Shown here piece by piece: positions 33,942-44,680 of a stretch of DNA of 64,000 nt (positions within the stretch are counted from its first letter, which is position 1; each line of letters opens with the position of its first letter). Source of the stretch: Treponema sp. UBA4692 (GTDB lineage Bacteria > Spirochaetota > Spirochaetia > Treponematales > Treponemataceae); assembly GCA_002404895.1 (NCBI GenBank), contig DHKO01000050.1, positions 124,001-188,000 of the forward strand, given 5' to 3'. The notes below the pieces were generated by a model. The model worked only from the letters and a program-made list of their open reading frames with translations. It was not told the DNA's origin and did no database searches. Both the position numbers and the translations under genes were made by a program.

Positions 33942-34178
33942 TTATGCTTCAGCAGAAGCGTTCTCTGCGGCAGCAGCTGCAGCGGCTTTTCCAGCGCGAG
34001 CTTCTTTTCTTGCAATATTTTTCAATGCAGCATTGCAAATTTTACAGATTTTTACAGTCTGTCCGTCAATTTCCTTTTCATAAAGAACTTTGACATTTTT
34101 GTTTCCACAGCGTGGGCAAACTCCACGTCCGTGATTTGCTTCATTACGGATTCCAGTTCCGCGGTGTGCTTTAGACAT
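33942..34178 (-). CDS. Small zinc-ribbon protein at the end of the alpha operon
   Basis: 78 residues. A basic N-terminus (SKAHRGTGIRNEANHGRG) is followed by a two-knuckle zinc ribbon, CPRC...CKIC, then an Ala/Lys/Glu tail. Size, charge and position directly after rplQ suggest a ribosome-associated protein. It is not L31, L32 or any r-protein I can name. It has its own Shine-Dalgarno and lies 11 nt after rplQ. Confidence 0.75.
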   Translation of the reverse strand: MSKAHRGTGIRNEANHGRGVCPRCGNKNVKVLYEKEIDGQTVKICKICNAALKNIARKEARAGKAAAAAAAENASAEA

Positions 34179-34189
34179 ATTCTAACTCC

Positions 34190-34744
34190 TTATTTTGAAG
34201 CTTCTTCAGAAGCTGGAGCTGCGTTTTCTGCAGACTTAGCTTTAGAAGCTGTCTTTTTTGCAGGAGCTTTCTTTGCAGCAGGTTTCTTTTCTTCAGCAGA
34301 TTCAGAAGATTTTTTAGAAGCTGTCTTTTTTGGAGCTTCTTTCTTAGCTGATGATTTTTTTGCAGCCTTGTCTTCTTCGCTTGGCAACTTGTAGTCAACC
34401 AACTCAAGAATTACAACATCAGCAGCGTCTCCCTGACGGAATCCCAATTTGAGGATTCTTGTGTAGCCGCCATTTCTGTCTTTCATTCTTGGACCAAGCT
34501 CAGTGAACAATTTGTTCAAGATTCTCTCATCCTGAATAAATTTCGCTGCGATACGGCGGTTATGAACACTGTCAACCTTGCCGCGAGTAATCAACTTTTC
34601 AGCTGCTCTTCTTACTTCTTTAGCCTTTGCGCAAGTTGTAGTAATGCGCTCATATCTGAAAAGAGAAGTTACCATGTTGCGTGACATTGCACGACGATGT
34701 GCAGATGTGCGTGAAAGTGGATTAAATCCTGTCTTATTTTTCAT
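34190..34744 (-). CDS. rplQ: 50S ribosomal protein L17 with Lys/Ala-rich tail
   Basis: 184 residues, against about 120 in most bacteria. The N-terminal ~118 are normal L17 ([37 protein letters not shown]). The last ~65 are repeats of Lys, Ala, Ser, Thr and Pro ([16 protein letters not shown]), like a histone-H1 tail and likely disordered. It overlaps rpoA by 11 nt. Confidence 0.95.
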   Translation of the reverse strand: MKNKTGFNPLSRTSAHRRAMSRNMVTSLFRYERITTTCAKAKEVRRAAEKLITRGKVDSVHNRRIAAKFIQDERILNKLFTELGPRMKDRNGGYTRILKLGFRQGDAADVVILELVDYKLPSEEDKAAKKSSAKKEAPKKTASKKSSESAEEKKPAAKKAPAKKTASKAKSAENAAPASEEASK

Positions 34745-35795
34745 TGGATTCTTCCTTCTGAATTGGCGTTGTTAAATTTTCTGAGTTTTTAAGATGGCTG
34801 TAATCTGTCATTCCCAAGCTCAAGTTCCATTCCTGAAGCTTTTCCTTGATTTCTGTCAGACTCTTTTTGCCAAAGTTTCTTGTCTTTGCAATGTCATCTT
34901 CAGTTTTTCTAGTCAACTCGCCAATTGTACGAATATTTGCATTTTTTAAACAATTTGATGAACGAACTGAAAGCTCGAGTTCTTCAACTGGAGTATTGAG
35001 AAGCTGTCTGATTTTCTCATCTCCCTCATCAAGTTCATCGTTTCCAGACATATCGCTGTCGTTAAAGTTTACAAAAACCGAGAAATGGTCTTTCGCAATT
35101 TTTGCAGCCTCGGCAAGCGCATCTTCTGGAGCTATTGTTCCATCTGTCCAAACTTCAAGAACAAGTTTGTCATAATCGTTTCTCTGTCCTACACGACAAG
35201 GCTCGATTGCATACTTGACTTTAGTTACAGGAGTAAAGATTGCATCCATTGGAATGGTTCCAACAACCTCAATGTAATGTTCATTTACTTCAGCTGGGAC
35301 ATAGCCTCTACCCAAATCAACCTGAATTTCAAATTCGACATGAGCACCTTCCATCATTGTGAAAACAGGAACGTCTTTTGTCAAAACTTCAAGCTGACCT
35401 TCCTTTGCAAAGTCATCAGTCTTGATTGTCGCAGGACCTTTGAATTCAAAAGAAAGTGTATCTTGTTCGATGTCGTTTGGCAGTCTCACACGCATGAGCT
35501 TAAGACTGTTCAAAATCTCCAATGTGTCTTCAGAAACATTTGGAATTGTTTCGAATTCACTAGAGATAACATGTGGCACACCATCAAGATCGTAAGAAGT
35601 AATTCTTACTGAGGAAATCGCATATCCTTGAATTGAGGAAAGAAGAACTCTACGGAGAGTATTTCCGATAGTTGTTCCAAATCCAGGTTCAAACGGAGAG
35701 GCAGTGAATTTCCCGTAATTTGGGTTTGTTTCAAGATTTTCAAACTGAACGGTTTTAGGTTTCTTAAAACCTTTCAGCAAATTCTTGCGAGCCAT
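34734..35795 (-). CDS. rpoA: RNA polymerase alpha subunit
   Basis: 353 residues. The N-terminal dimerisation domain includes [21 protein letters not shown]; the C-terminal DNA-binding domain includes [21 protein letters not shown] and [14 protein letters not shown] place the start at ATG 35793-35795 after AAGGAG, not at the in-frame codon 30 nt upstream. Confidence 0.97.
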   Translation of the reverse strand: MARKNLLKGFKKPKTVQFENLETNPNYGKFTASPFEPGFGTTIGNTLRRVLLSSIQGYAISSVRITSYDLDGVPHVISSEFETIPNVSEDTLEILNSLKLMRVRLPNDIEQDTLSFEFKGPATIKTDDFAKEGQLEVLTKDVPVFTMMEGAHVEFEIQVDLGRGYVPAEVNEHYIEVVGTIPMDAIFTPVTKVKYAIEPCRVGQRNDYDKLVLEVWTDGTIAPEDALAEAAKIAKDHFSVFVNFNDSDMSGNDELDEGDEKIRQLLNTPVEELELSVRSSNCLKNANIRTIGELTRKTEDDIAKTRNFGKKSLTEIKEKLQEWNLSLGMTDYSHLKNSENLTTPIQKEESNEK

Positions 35796-35920
35796 CTGAA
35801 CTCCTTTTATAAAATGGAAGCTCAACAGGAGCTATTCTATGAAGTCAAACTATCAGTTTAACTTATACTATCTAAAAGTAACCAATGCTTCTTATTCAGA
35901 AACAGCAAAAATTCACACGA

Positions 35921-35939
35921 GCAGGAAGTGACTTCCTGC
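35921..35939. other. Perfect hairpin between rpsK and rpoA
   Basis: GCAGGAAGT-G-ACTTCCTGC, 9-bp arms. On the minus strand it lies 16-34 nt after the rpsK stop, with a T-rich stretch downstream. It may be a processing site or partial terminator. rpsD, which sits here in many bacteria, is absent. Confidence 0.6.
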
Positions 35940-35954
35940 CCATCTGAATCTAAG

Positions 35955-36335
35955 TTACATACTGCGTGTTTTGCGAGGTCGGCAGCCGTTATGTGGAATT
36001 GGTGTAACATCAGAAATTGATTTTACTTTCAATCCGAGCGCGCCAAGAGCACGAACAGCATTTTCACGACCCATGCCTGGACCCTTTACGTAAACATGCA
36101 CTTCACGAAGACCATAGCTTACAGCCTTCTGAACTGCACTTTCTGCTACTGACTGAGCAGCGAATGGAGTTGATTTTTTTGCTCCACGGAATCCAAGCCC
36201 ACCAGAAGATGCCCAAGAAAGAGCATTTCCATTCAAATCTGTAATAGTTACGATAGTATTGTTAAACGTTGCCTGAATGTAAACATTGCCTTCATAAACG
36301 CTCTTCTTTTCCTTTCGCTTTTTTACGGTAGCCAT
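35955..36335 (-). CDS. rpsK: 30S ribosomal protein S11
   Basis: 126 residues, normal length. Landmarks are [22 protein letters not shown], and the C-terminal [16 protein letters not shown]. It is a platform protein of the small subunit. It follows rpsM by 18 nt. Confidence 0.98.
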   Translation of the reverse strand: MATVKKRKEKKSVYEGNVYIQATFNNTIVTITDLNGNALSWASSGGLGFRGAKKSTPFAAQSVAESAVQKAVSYGLREVHVYVKGPGMGRENAVRALGALGLKVKSISDVTPIPHNGCRPRKTRSM

Positions 36336-36353
36336 TAACCTATCCTCCGCCTA

Positions 36354-36725
36354 TCAGACTGCTTTCTTCTTGTTAGCAACAGTCTTCTTTTTACCTTTGC
36401 GTGTACGCGCATTTGTACGAGTACGCTGTCCACGGCAAGGCAAACCTTTGCGATGACGAAGACCACGATAGCAACCAATGTCCATCAGACGCTTAATGTT
36501 AAGACCAATCTCCGAACGAAGATGACCTTCAACCTTGTACTCGGCGTCAATAACGGCACGAAGCTTTGCCTGCTCATCCTGAGAAAGATCGCTTACCATT
36601 TTGTGTGGATCAATCTTTGTTTTCTCACAAATTGCTTTTGCTGACGAACGACCAATACCATAAACGTAAGTCAACGCAATAACGATTTGCTTATTTGGGA
36701 GATCAACTCCCGCAATTCGAGCCAT
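36354..36725 (-). CDS. rpsM: 30S ribosomal protein S13
   Basis: 123 residues. [19 protein letters not shown] and [18 protein letters not shown] are diagnostic. It sits in the small-subunit head and contacts L5 at the bridge. Usual rpmJ-rpsM-rpsK order. Confidence 0.98.
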   Translation of the reverse strand: MARIAGVDLPNKQIVIALTYVYGIGRSSAKAICEKTKIDPHKMVSDLSQDEQAKLRAVIDAEYKVEGHLRSEIGLNIKRLMDIGCYRGLRHRKGLPCRGQRTRTNARTRKGKKKTVANKKKAV

Positions 36726-36735
36726 CTGTTACTCC

Positions 36736-36849
36736 TTAGCCCTGTCTCTGCTTGTGTTTTGGGTTTGAACAAATAATGCGGATTACTCCGTGTCTTTTGA
36801 TTACCTTACACTTATCACAGATGGGCTTTACGCTGGTTCGTACTTTCAT
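36736..36849 (-). CDS. rpmJ: 50S ribosomal protein L36
   Basis: 37 residues found by direct translation. Zinc-binding form with C11, C14, C27 and H32 ([22 protein letters not shown]). GGGGGA precedes the ATG at 36847-36849. It lies between secY and rpsM as expected. Confidence 0.96.
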   Translation of the reverse strand: MKVRTSVKPICDKCKVIKRHGVIRIICSNPKHKQRQG

Positions 36850-36983
36850 AAAAGTCCCCCTAGGGATATATAGTATACCTGCCTAAATCATGGCAACTCG
36901 CAATGAGCTACAATCTAGGTCTAGCGAGTATACCACAAATTCCCAAAATTATTCTACAGAAAAAATCAGAAATTTAGTAATTT

Positions 36984-38324
36984 CTACAAATTTCTTGATC
37001 TAAGTTTGCCCTTCTTTACAAGTCCTTCAGAGTGATGCATTTTAAGAAGCGCTTCAACTTGACTCATTGTATCCAAGTCAACACCGACCAAGATTAAAAG
37101 CGAAGTGCCGCCCATCAACATTGCAATTGACTGAGGGAACTGAAACAAAATCTGAATCAATGTTGGCAAAACAGCTATCAAAGCGAGGTATAAAGAACCT
37201 GGTAAAACAAGGCGATTTAAAACCTTCTGCAGGTATTCTTCAGTCTTGTCTGTGCGGATTCCTGGAATTGAGCCGCCGTTCTCTCTAATGTTCTTAGCTA
37301 TTTCAGTAGGATTCAGTGTTACCTGAGTGTAGAAATAAGCAAAGAATATAATAAGAAGAACCAGCAAAATATTATATACCCAGCCTGTTGGATTCAAAAT
37401 TGTAGCGAGCTTGTTCACCCATCCGCCGTTTTTGTACTTACCGACACTGGAAATAATCTGCAGGGGGAAAGTAAGGAACGATGATGCAAAAATTACAGGG
37501 ATAACTCCAGACGGATTAATTTTAAACGGAATGTATGTACTCTGTCCGCCATACATTTTTCTTCCAACAACACGCTTTGCATAATGCACTGGAATTTTTC
37601 TCTCGCCAGACTGCTCGTAGACAACAAAGGCGATAATTCCAATAAACATAAGCAATACAATGATTACAAATACTGCATTGATTCCACTGTTAGGGTCGCG
37701 AACTCTCTGAACGAGATCAATAACTGCGCTTGGAAGACGAGCAACGATACCTGCGAAGATTAACATAGAAATACCGTTCCCAATTCCGTGTGCAGTAACC
37801 TGGTCACCCAACCAGATAGTAATCATAGCACCTGTAGTAACAGTAAGCATTGCAAGCAATTTAAATGCAAGCTGATTTTCGATAGCGATTGCTCCTGGAA
37901 TACTAGAAGCATAAACTGTTACAGCCAAAGACTGAATCAAGCAAACAAATACTGTGCCGATTCTAGTCCAGGCCGCGAATTTGCGCTGCCCTCCATCCTC
38001 TTGAACTGCGCGTTTAAGAGAAGGGAAGATGATGAGTGCCAACTGCAAGATAATCTGTGTTGACACATACGGCATAACACCGAGCATGAACACAGAAAAT
38101 CTTTCGAAAGCACCACCGGCAAAAAAGTTCATATAACTGGCAAATGAGTTTTCAGCGGAATTCTGTGCAAGATTGTCGAAATAATCAACAAGAACCTGCG
38201 CATTAATTCCAGGAATTGTCAAAACACATCCAAGTCGGAATACAACAAGAATCAAAAATGTAAAGAACAACTTTTGACGAAGCTCTTTAATTTTGAACAT
38301 ATTTACAATTGGACTATTTGCCAT
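36984..38324 (-). CDS. secY: Preprotein translocase subunit SecY
   Basis: 446 residues, ten membrane helices, the central channel of the Sec translocon. GGQSTYIPFKINPSGVIPVIFASS and the ENGGSIPGIR loop are diagnostic. I place the start at ATG 38322-38324 after GGAG; an upstream in-frame TTG is rejected. Its partner secE is in the same block near 61.4 kb. Confidence 0.97.
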   Translation of the reverse strand: MANSPIVNMFKIKELRQKLFFTFLILVVFRLGCVLTIPGINAQVLVDYFDNLAQNSAENSFASYMNFFAGGAFERFSVFMLGVMPYVSTQIILQLALIIFPSLKRAVQEDGGQRKFAAWTRIGTVFVCLIQSLAVTVYASSIPGAIAIENQLAFKLLAMLTVTTGAMITIWLGDQVTAHGIGNGISMLIFAGIVARLPSAVIDLVQRVRDPNSGINAVFVIIVLLMFIGIIAFVVYEQSGERKIPVHYAKRVVGRKMYGGQSTYIPFKINPSGVIPVIFASSFLTFPLQIISSVGKYKNGGWVNKLATILNPTGWVYNILLVLLIIFFAYFYTQVTLNPTEIAKNIRENGGSIPGIRTDKTEEYLQKVLNRLVLPGSLYLALIAVLPTLIQILFQFPQSIAMLMGGTSLLILVGVDLDTMSQVEALLKMHHSEGLVKKGKLRSRNL

Positions 38325-38352
38325 TGGTTTCTCCAAATATTACTTTTTTTAA

Positions 38353-38817
38353 CTATTTTTCAGCGCTTTCTGATGTTTTTACAGAACCACCAGCCTTCTC
38401 GATTTTAGCTTTTGCGGAAGCAGAAACTTTATCTACATCGACAGTAAGATTCTTGTTCAAATCACCATTGCCAAGAACTTTTACCAGTTCTTTTACAGAA
38501 CCAATCAAGCCCTTTGCAGCAAGTGTTTCTTTGTTGACTGTCTCGCCAGCCTCGAATTTTGCTTCAAGACTTTCAACATTCACAACTGAATACACTTTTT
38601 TGAACGGATAGTTAGAGAAACCACGCTGAGCGATGCGTCTGTAAAGCGGCATCTGACCGCCTTCAAATCCAACGTAAGGATTTGCTTTTCCAGAACGCGA
38701 CTGCTGTCCCTTGTTTCCTTTTCCTGCTGTTGTACCAAGTCCAGATGATGAACCACGACCAACACGCTTAGGTTTCTTGTTAGCACCCTCTGGCGCAGTC
38801 AACATAAAATCAGCCAT
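38353..38817 (-). CDS. rplO: 50S ribosomal protein L15
   Basis: 154 residues. KRVGRGSSSGLGTTAGKGNKGQQSR is the glycine-rich 23S rRNA-binding start. The start overlaps the rpmD stop as TAATG. A short acidic/Ser tail ends the protein. Confidence 0.97.
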   Translation of the reverse strand: MADFMLTAPEGANKKPKRVGRGSSSGLGTTAGKGNKGQQSRSGKANPYVGFEGGQMPLYRRIAQRGFSNYPFKKVYSVVNVESLEAKFEAGETVNKETLAAKGLIGSVKELVKVLGNGDLNKNLTVDVDKVSASAKAKIEKAGGSVKTSESAEK

Positions 38818-39002
38818 TAGTCAGCCTCCTCAACTCTTACAAGGTGCGATACAGCCGCTGCCATTCCGCGCAATGCAGGTGAATCTTCTTTTACAACTGA
38901 AGAATTGATCTTTTTAAGACCAAGACTGCGAACAGTAGCTCTCTTTTCTGGCTTCTGTCCGATAACACTTCTTACGAGTGTGATTTTAATCTTCTTAGCC
39001 AT
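38817..39002 (-). CDS. rpmD: 50S ribosomal protein L30
   Basis: 61 residues: [28 protein letters not shown] place the start at ATG 39000-39002, which gives normal length; an in-frame upstream codon would overlap rpsE. Confidence 0.95.
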   Translation of the reverse strand: MAKKIKITLVRSVIGQKPEKRATVRSLGLKKINSSVVKEDSPALRGMAAAVSHLVRVEEAD

Positions 39003-39004
39003 AA

Positions 39005-39520
39005 TCAACCCCACATATCCTGCAGAGATTTACCTCTGTTTGCTGCGATAGCTTTAGCATCCATGATGTTCTCAAGAGCTGAGAATGTAGCTCTTACAAC
39101 ATTCAACGGGCTAGATGATCCCAAAGACTTTGAAATAACATCAGTTGCACCAATTGCATCCATAATTGCACGTACTGTGTTTCCAGCGATAATTCCAGTT
39201 CCTGGACAAGCTGGCTTAAGAAGAATTGATGAGCTCTTGTATTTTCCAATCATCTCATGCGGAATAGTTCCGTTTCTAACAGGAACATTCACCATGTTTC
39301 TCTTTGCGTGATCAACACTCTTTCTGATAGCTTCAGATACGTCATTAGCTTTTCCGAATCCGAATCCTACGCGACCTTTTCCATCTCCAACAACTGTAAG
39401 AGCTGAGAAAGACATTCTGCGTCCGCCTTTTACAGTTTTAGCAGTACGGTTCAATCTTACGAGCTTTTCGATGTACTCTTTCTGGTCTCTTTCTTTATCA
39501 AATTTATTCTGGCGTTCCAT
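39005..39520 (-). CDS. rpsE: 30S ribosomal protein S5
   Basis: 171 residues. [26 protein letters not shown] and [12 protein letters not shown] are diagnostic. It contributes to decoding accuracy and mRNA entry. AGGAG precedes the start; 2 nt separate it from rpmD. Confidence 0.98.
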   Translation of the reverse strand: MERQNKFDKERDQKEYIEKLVRLNRTAKTVKGGRRMSFSALTVVGDGKGRVGFGFGKANDVSEAIRKSVDHAKRNMVNVPVRNGTIPHEMIGKYKSSSILLKPACPGTGIIAGNTVRAIMDAIGATDVISKSLGSSSPLNVVRATFSALENIMDAKAIAANRGKSLQDMWG

Positions 39521-39528
39521 AAAATCTC

Positions 39529-39891
39529 CTAGAAAATGATGCCTGCTTTGCGAGCACCATCAGCAAGGGCCTTAACAACACCATGATAAAGATAACCATT
39601 GCGGTCGAACACTACAGTTGTAATGTTTTTATCCTGCAGGCGTTTTCCAAATGCTTCACCAAGTTTTGCTGCACCTTCAACTGTAGGTTTAATGTCAGCA
39701 AACTCTTTTTCCAAAGTGGAAATTGAAGCAAGGGTTCTACCCTCATCATCATTAATAACCTGAATATAAAGATTCTTGTTGCTGCGGTAAACACTCATTC
39801 TTGGGCGTGCCGCAGTTCCGTAAATTGACTTACGGATGTGAATCTTACGATGCAGGCGTTTTCTTGCTTTGTCATTCAGTTTCTTAAACAT
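39529..39891 (-). CDS. rplR: 50S ribosomal protein L18
   Basis: 120 residues. [28 protein letters not shown] and [23 protein letters not shown] are diagnostic. It binds 5S rRNA. Confidence 0.97.
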   Translation of the reverse strand: MFKKLNDKARKRLHRKIHIRKSIYGTAARPRMSVYRSNKNLYIQVINDDEGRTLASISTLEKEFADIKPTVEGAAKLGEAFGKRLQDKNITTVVFDRNGYLYHGVVKALADGARKAGIIF

Positions 39892-39901
39892 CTGTTACAC
39901 C

Positions 39902-40441
39902 TTATTTAACGCCGGTCTTACCGACTTTGCGTCTGATGACTTCAGTTTCATAGCGGATTCCCTTGCCCTTGTAAGGCTCAGGCTTGCGCAATTTTCGAAT
40001 CTGAGCGCTGAATTCACCTACATCTTTCTTGCTCATTCCGCTAATAGTAACTTTACCGTTAGCATCTGCAACAACTGTAAGTCCTTCAGGAATAATTGCG
40101 ATGAAGTCAGATGAATATCCGAGGTTCATTACAAGCTCTTTACCCTTAACTTCAGCACGATAACCAACACCAGTGATTACCAATGTTTTTGAATAACCAG
40201 TTGTAACGCCTACAACCATGTTATGAATCAAGTTGCGATACAAACCATGCGCTGCGCTGGCATTCTTTGAATTGTCAACAGGAGTAACAACAACTTCAGT
40301 GCCTTTTACTTCAACATTTACTCTGTCGTTTACGTGCTGTTTCAATTCACCTTTTGGACCTTTTACGGTTACAAATCCTGGCTCGACTTTGACTGTAACA
40401 CCTGCTGGAATAGCAACAGGAAGCTTACCAATTTTTGACAT
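39902..40441 (-). CDS. rplF: 50S ribosomal protein L6
   Basis: 179 residues: [16 protein letters not shown] start and [14 protein letters not shown] near the end. I place the start at ATG 40439-40441; the longer frame adds TRRKK, which overlaps rpsH. Confidence 0.97.
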   Translation of the reverse strand: MSKIGKLPVAIPAGVTVKVEPGFVTVKGPKGELKQHVNDRVNVEVKGTEVVVTPVDNSKNASAAHGLYRNLIHNMVVGVTTGYSKTLVITGVGYRAEVKGKELVMNLGYSSDFIAIIPEGLTVVADANGKVTISGMSKKDVGEFSAQIRKLRKPEPYKGKGIRYETEVIRRKVGKTGVK

Positions 40442-40455
40442 TTTCTTCCTCCTCG

Positions 40456-40854
40456 TTACCAAACTTTGCAGATTAACTCGCCGCCAACCATTTTCTCACT
40501 TGCTTTCTTTCCAGTTGTTACACCGACAGAAGTTGAAACAATCAATGTTCCAAGTCCGTTGAAAACACGTGGCAACTCTTTGTAGCCAGAATAAACACGA
40601 CGACCAGGCGTAGAGATTTTCTCGACACCGTGAATAACTGAATTGTTAGCATCATCATATTTCAAGAAGATTCTCAAGATGTTTTTTCCATCTTCCTGAA
40701 CTTTCTTGAAATTCTTAATGTAACCTTCTGTCTTCAAGATCTTAACAATCTCGAGCTTCAATTTTGAAGCAGGAACATCAACCTTTTCATGGCGAGCCTG
40801 AACAGCGTTACGAACCTTAGTCAGCATATCTGCGATTGGGTCTGATACACTCAT
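40456..40854 (-). CDS. rpsH: 30S ribosomal protein S8
   Basis: 132 residues: [19 protein letters not shown] start and [26 protein letters not shown] end. In E. coli it represses the spc operon by binding mRNA; no such site was identified here. Confidence 0.98.
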   Translation of the reverse strand: MSVSDPIADMLTKVRNAVQARHEKVDVPASKLKLEIVKILKTEGYIKNFKKVQEDGKNILRIFLKYDDANNSVIHGVEKISTPGRRVYSGYKELPRVFNGLGTLIVSTSVGVTTGKKASEKMVGGELICKVW

Positions 40855-40870
40855 TTTTACTTCTCCTCCA

Positions 40871-41056
40871 CTACCAAGATGATTTTGTTACGCCTGGCAA
40901 CAGGCCTTCACTAGCCATTTTGCGGAAGCAGATACGACACATCTTATACTTACGCAAATATCCGCGAGGGCGACCGCAAATCTGACAGCGATTGTACTCG
41001 CGTGTCTTGTATTTAGGTGTGCGGTTAGCCTTAATAATCAATGATTTCTTTGCCAT
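40871..41056 (-). CDS. rpsN: 30S ribosomal protein S14, zinc form
   Basis: 61 residues, the short type-Z form, with zinc cysteines C24, C27, C40 and C43. It starts 7 nt after the rplE stop. Confidence 0.97.
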   Translation of the reverse strand: MAKKSLIIKANRTPKYKTREYNRCQICGRPRGYLRKYKMCRICFRKMASEGLLPGVTKSSW

Positions 41057-41063
41057 ACTTCAC

Positions 41064-41615
41064 CTACTTTCTGAAAGGCATATTGAACTTGGTAAGAAGA
41101 GCTTTTGCTTCAGCATCAGTTCTTGCACTTGTTACAATTGCGATGTTCATTCCGGCAATCTTAGTGATTTTGTCAAAGTCGATTTCCGGGAAGATAATCT
41201 GCTCTGTAATACCAAGCGAGAAGTTTCCGTGTCCGTCAAAGCCAGTAGCCTTAACACCACGGAAATCCTTTACACGAGGTAATGCAACATTGATAAGGCG
41301 GTCCAAGAATTCATACATGATGTTACCACGCAATGTTACCATTACACCTACTTCATTGCCCTCACGAAGCTTGAAGTTAGCAATACTCTTTTTCGCTCTT
41401 GTCTTAACAGCATGCTGTCCAGTTATCTGAGTAATATCAGCAACTGCGGCGTCAAGGAGTTTCTTGTTAGTGAGAGCCTCGCCAACACCCATGCTTACTA
41501 CAACCTTTTTGATTGCAGGAATCTGCATTACAGATGTGTAACCGAGCTCTTTGAAAAGCTCAGGAGCGATTTTTTCCTTATAGACTTTCTTAAGCCGTGG
41601 TACGTAATTTTCCAT
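41064..41615 (-). CDS. rplE: 50S ribosomal protein L5
   Basis: 183 residues: [21 protein letters not shown] and the [15 protein letters not shown] block. It binds 5S rRNA. I place the start at ATG 41613-41615, which overlaps the rplX stop as TAATG. Confidence 0.97.
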   Translation of the reverse strand: MENYVPRLKKVYKEKIAPELFKELGYTSVMQIPAIKKVVVSMGVGEALTNKKLLDAAVADITQITGQHAVKTRAKKSIANFKLREGNEVGVMVTLRGNIMYEFLDRLINVALPRVKDFRGVKATGFDGHGNFSLGITEQIIFPEIDFDKITKIAGMNIAIVTSARTDAEAKALLTKFNMPFRK

Positions 41616-41929
41616 TACAGTGCTTCTCCACATTTACGGCAAACACGAATTTTCTTGTCGCCGTCAATTTTATAACCAGCTCTAGTTACACCGCATTTTT
41701 TGCAAACGAGTGCAACGTTAGAAATGTGCAACGGAGCCTCGATCTCGACGATTCCGCCCTGATCCTGCTGGCTGCGCTTTTTCATTGCTTTCTTGGCGAT
41801 ATTAACACCAGTAACAATTACTGCATCTTTTTTTGTAAGAACGCGAGCAACAGTTCCTGTTTTGCCTTTATCTTTTCCAGCAATTACCTGTACTGTATCG
41901 TCCTTATGGATTTTGAATTTCTTGTTCAT
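41615..41929 (-). CDS. rplX: 50S ribosomal protein L24
   Basis: 104 residues. KOW motif [19 protein letters not shown], and a C-terminal CxxC...CxxC zinc ribbon (CKKCG, CRKCG). It initiates large-subunit assembly. Confidence 0.97.
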   Translation of the reverse strand: MNKKFKIHKDDTVQVIAGKDKGKTGTVARVLTKKDAVIVTGVNIAKKAMKKRSQQDQGGIVEIEAPLHISNVALVCKKCGVTRAGYKIDGDKKIRVCRKCGEAL

Positions 41930-41942
41930 TATTCAATTCTCC

Positions 41943-42311
41943 TTACAGAACTTCCGGTGCAAGTGAAACGATTTTCATGTAATCCATGTCACGAAGCTCA
42001 CGAGCTACTGGTCCGAAAATACGTTTTCCTTTTGGGTTCTTGTCATCATCAACGATTACGCAAGCGTTATCATCAAAACGGATGTAAGTTCCATCAGGAC
42101 GGCGGTACTCTTTCGCAACACGAACGATTACAGCCTTCTGTACCGTACCTTCTTTGATTGTAGATGTTGGAATTGCTTCCTTTACAGCTACTACTACAAC
42201 GTCACCGATTCCGGCATAACGGCGATGTGAACCGCCGAGAACCTTGATTACCTGAACGAGCTTTGCGCCAGAGTTATCGGCAACAGTCATCTTTGATTGC
42301 ATCTGCAGCAT
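41943..42311 (-). CDS. rplN: 50S ribosomal protein L14
   Basis: 122 residues, standard length. [24 protein letters not shown] and [12 protein letters not shown] are diagnostic. It lies at the inter-subunit interface. Confidence 0.98.
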   Translation of the reverse strand: MLQMQSKMTVADNSGAKLVQVIKVLGGSHRRYAGIGDVVVVAVKEAIPTSTIKEGTVQKAVIVRVAKEYRRPDGTYIRFDDNACVIVDDDKNPKGKRIFGPVARELRDMDYMKIVSLAPEVL

Positions 42312-42325
42312 GATTAACTCCTTAC

Positions 42326-42595
42326 TTATTTAGCTCTTTCGATAATCTCAGCCAATCTCCAGCATTTCTCTTTGCTGATTGGACTGCATTCTACGATACG
42401 AACTGTGTCACCAATGTGAGCTTCGTTCTTTTCATCGTGCGCCTTGCACTTCTTAGTGCGTGTGACGTATTTCTTGTAAAGGGTATCCATCCTTTTTGTA
42501 TCGATAGAAACAACAATTGTCTTGTCCATTTTGTCGCTTGTTACGATACCAACAAAAGCTCGTTTACCACCCTTTGTTTTAACCTGTTCTGCCAC
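42326..42595 (-). CDS. rpsQ: 30S ribosomal protein S17
   Basis: 89 residues. [31 protein letters not shown] and [20 protein letters not shown] are diagnostic. It is a primary 16S rRNA-binding protein. Confidence 0.97.
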   Translation of the reverse strand: MAEQVKTKGGKRAFVGIVTSDKMDKTIVVSIDTKRMDTLYKKYVTRTKKCKAHDEKNEAHIGDTVRIVECSPISKEKCWRLAEIIERAK

Positions 42596-42605
42596 GGGTC
42601 AACTC

Positions 42606-42818
42606 CTATTTATTTAATCCTGCAATTTCTTTTGCACGGATGAGCGTATTCAATCTTGCAATCTGGCGACGCATAGTACGCTTCTGCATAGGGTTATCTA
42701 CATGTCCAACCACCATCTGGAAGCGGAAATCCATGTATTTCTGTTTAAGTTCATTGCGTTCTGAAACCAATTCAGCGTAAGACAATTCTTTTACATTCTT
42801 TTTCTTTGTATCAGCCAT
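42606..42818 (-). CDS. rpmC: 50S ribosomal protein L29
   Basis: 70 residues, mostly two helices: KELSYAELVSERNELKQKYMDFRF and RRQIARLNTLIRAKE. It lies near the exit tunnel. Usual rplP-rpmC-rpsQ order. Confidence 0.96.
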   Translation of the reverse strand: MADTKKKNVKELSYAELVSERNELKQKYMDFRFQMVVGHVDNPMQKRTMRRQIARLNTLIRAKEIAGLNK

Positions 42819-42829
42819 TTTCTTACTCC

Positions 42830-43246
42830 TTAGTCTTTAGTTGGTTTGAATGCAATTTTTGTTTTGATTGGAAGTTTATCAGCTGCGAGAGAAAGAGCCG
42901 CCTCAGCAAGCTTCAAGTCAACTCCGCCAACTTCAAACAAAATTACACCTGGTTTAATTACTGCAGCCCACCATTCCGGAGCACCTTTTCCTTTACCCAT
43001 ACGAGTATCAGCAGGTTTCTTTGTAATTGACTTGTCTGGGAAAACGCGCAACCAAACGTTTCCTTTTCTTTCGAGCTTACGGTTGATAGCAACACGAGCA
43101 GCTTCGATGTGTTTAGCGTTGAGCCAAACCGGTTCCAAAGCTACGAGAGCAATATCTCCGAAGTCGATGTTGTTAGCACGTGTAGCATTACCTTTGATTC
43201 TACCGCGCTGTATTTTACGGTGAATAATTCTCTTAGGACTAAGCAT
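42830..43246 (-). CDS. rplP: 50S ribosomal protein L16
   Basis: 138 residues. GDIALVALEPVWLNAKHIEAARVAINR and RMGKGKGAPEWWAAVIKPG are diagnostic. It helps position A-site tRNA. Confidence 0.98.
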   Translation of the reverse strand: MLSPKRIIHRKIQRGRIKGNATRANNIDFGDIALVALEPVWLNAKHIEAARVAINRKLERKGNVWLRVFPDKSITKKPADTRMGKGKGAPEWWAAVIKPGVILFEVGGVDLKLAEAALSLAADKLPIKTKIAFKPTKD

Positions 43247-43251
43247 TTACA

Positions 43252-44010
43252 TTACTCCTTAGAAGTGTCTGCAGCGCGAGAATTTCTTCTAGCTCTTGGC
43301 TTTTCATCGCCTGAAGCCTGAGAACGATCATGGCGTGGCTTGCGTACAAGCTGACCAGCATCTTCATTCTGCTCATGACCATATTTCATTCCATTGTAAA
43401 CCCACACTTTTACACCTATTTTTCCGTATGTTGTGTGAGCCTCGAATGTTCCATAGTCAATGTCTGCACGAAGAGTATGAAGAGGAACACGTCCTTCCTT
43501 ATGCTCTTCAGAGCGTCTCATTTCTGCTCCACCAAGACGACCAGAAACACGGACTTTAATTCCAAGTGCTCCGTTCTTCATAGCGTTTGCAGAAGCCTGC
43601 TTGAGAGCCTTGCGGAATGAACCGCGACCGCTAAGCTGGCGTCCAACGTTCTGTGCAATCAAGTTAGCATTGATTTCAGCACGTTTGATTTCCTTAATCT
43701 TAATCTGAACTTTTTTTGTCAGCTTAGACTGGATTTCAGCACTGATTTTCTCAATGTTTGCACCTTTTACACCAATAATTACACCCGGGCGTGCTGTGTG
43801 AATAACGATTGTTACACGCTGTGGATGACGTACAATTTCGATTTCTGCAATGTCTGCATTCTGGCATTCCGGCAATGCTTTTACCATGTTGCGGATTTTG
43901 AGATCCTCAATCACGAGATCAGCATATTCGCGAGGATTTGCATACCAGCGAGACTGCCAAGTCTTGTTTACTCCAAGACGCAAACCGATAGGATTTACTT
44001 TCTGACCCAC
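43252..44010 (-). CDS. rpsC: 30S ribosomal protein S3
   Basis: 252 residues. [23 protein letters not shown] start, KH domain around [15 protein letters not shown], and the [12 protein letters not shown] block. The tail is extended and rich in Arg, Asp and Ser. The start codon is GTG (44008-44010), 1 nt after the rplV stop, with GGGGGA upstream. Confidence 0.98.
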   Translation of the reverse strand: MGQKVNPIGLRLGVNKTWQSRWYANPREYADLVIEDLKIRNMVKALPECQNADIAEIEIVRHPQRVTIVIHTARPGVIIGVKGANIEKISAEIQSKLTKKVQIKIKEIKRAEINANLIAQNVGRQLSGRGSFRKALKQASANAMKNGALGIKVRVSGRLGGAEMRRSEEHKEGRVPLHTLRADIDYGTFEAHTTYGKIGVKVWVYNGMKYGHEQNEDAGQLVRKPRHDRSQASGDEKPRARRNSRAADTSKE

Positions 44011-44011
44011 T

Positions 44012-44368
44012 TTATTCCCCCGCCTTCTCGTCTACAATGACGGTGATATGACACATACGTTTCAAGAGCTGATCAGCACGTCCGCGAGCACGGAACCAAA
44101 CTCTCTTAAGTCTCGGACCTTCGTCGATGCGAATTTCCTTAACGAAAAGCATATCTTCATCGAGCTTCTTGTTGCCATACAGAGCGTTAGCAACAGCTGA
44201 TTTCAGAGTTGACTGAATCAACCGAGCACCTTTCTGAGGCATATTATCAAGAATTGCCATAGCTTCTGAGCATGACTTCTGATTGATTACACGAGCTACA
44301 GGGCGAACCTTTGTAGGTGATGCAATCAGGAATTTAGAAGTGGCTACATAACCTTTCTTTTCAGCCAT
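44012..44368 (-). CDS. rplV: 50S ribosomal protein L22
   Basis: 118 residues. [21 protein letters not shown] and [19 protein letters not shown] are diagnostic. I place the start at ATG 44366-44368 after AAGGTGG; a GTG 9 nt upstream is rejected. It lines the exit tunnel. Confidence 0.97.
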   Translation of the reverse strand: MAEKKGYVATSKFLIASPTKVRPVARVINQKSCSEAMAILDNMPQKGARLIQSTLKSAVANALYGNKKLDEDMLFVKEIRIDEGPRLKRVWFRARGRADQLLKRMCHITVIVDEKAGE

Positions 44369-44384
44369 AATATCCACCTTTCAA

Positions 44385-44663
44385 TTATGCCTTTGCGGCT
44401 GTTTTGTCGCCACCATGTCCCTTGAATGTACGTGTTGCAGCAAATTCACCGAGCTTATGGCCAACGAGGTTTTCTGTTACGTAAACAGGAATCCATGACT
44501 TTCCGTTGTAAACACTGATTGTGTTTCCAACCATCTCTGGAATGATTGTAGAGCAGCGAGAATATGTCTTAATCATCTTCTTGTCTGACTCTTTGTTCAT
44601 TTCAATAACTTTCTTATAGAGACTCTTTTCAATAAAAGGTCCCTTCTTAACAGATCTTGACAC
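44385..44663 (-). CDS. rpsS: 30S ribosomal protein S19
   Basis: 92 residues. [18 protein letters not shown] and [15 protein letters not shown] are diagnostic. The start is GTG at 44661-44663 after GAGGAG. Confidence 0.97.
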   Translation of the reverse strand: MSRSVKKGPFIEKSLYKKVIEMNKESDKKMIKTYSRCSTIIPEMVGNTISVYNGKSWIPVYVTENLVGHKLGEFAATRTFKGHGGDKTAAKA

Positions 44664-44680
44664 CGTTAACTCCTCTAAGA

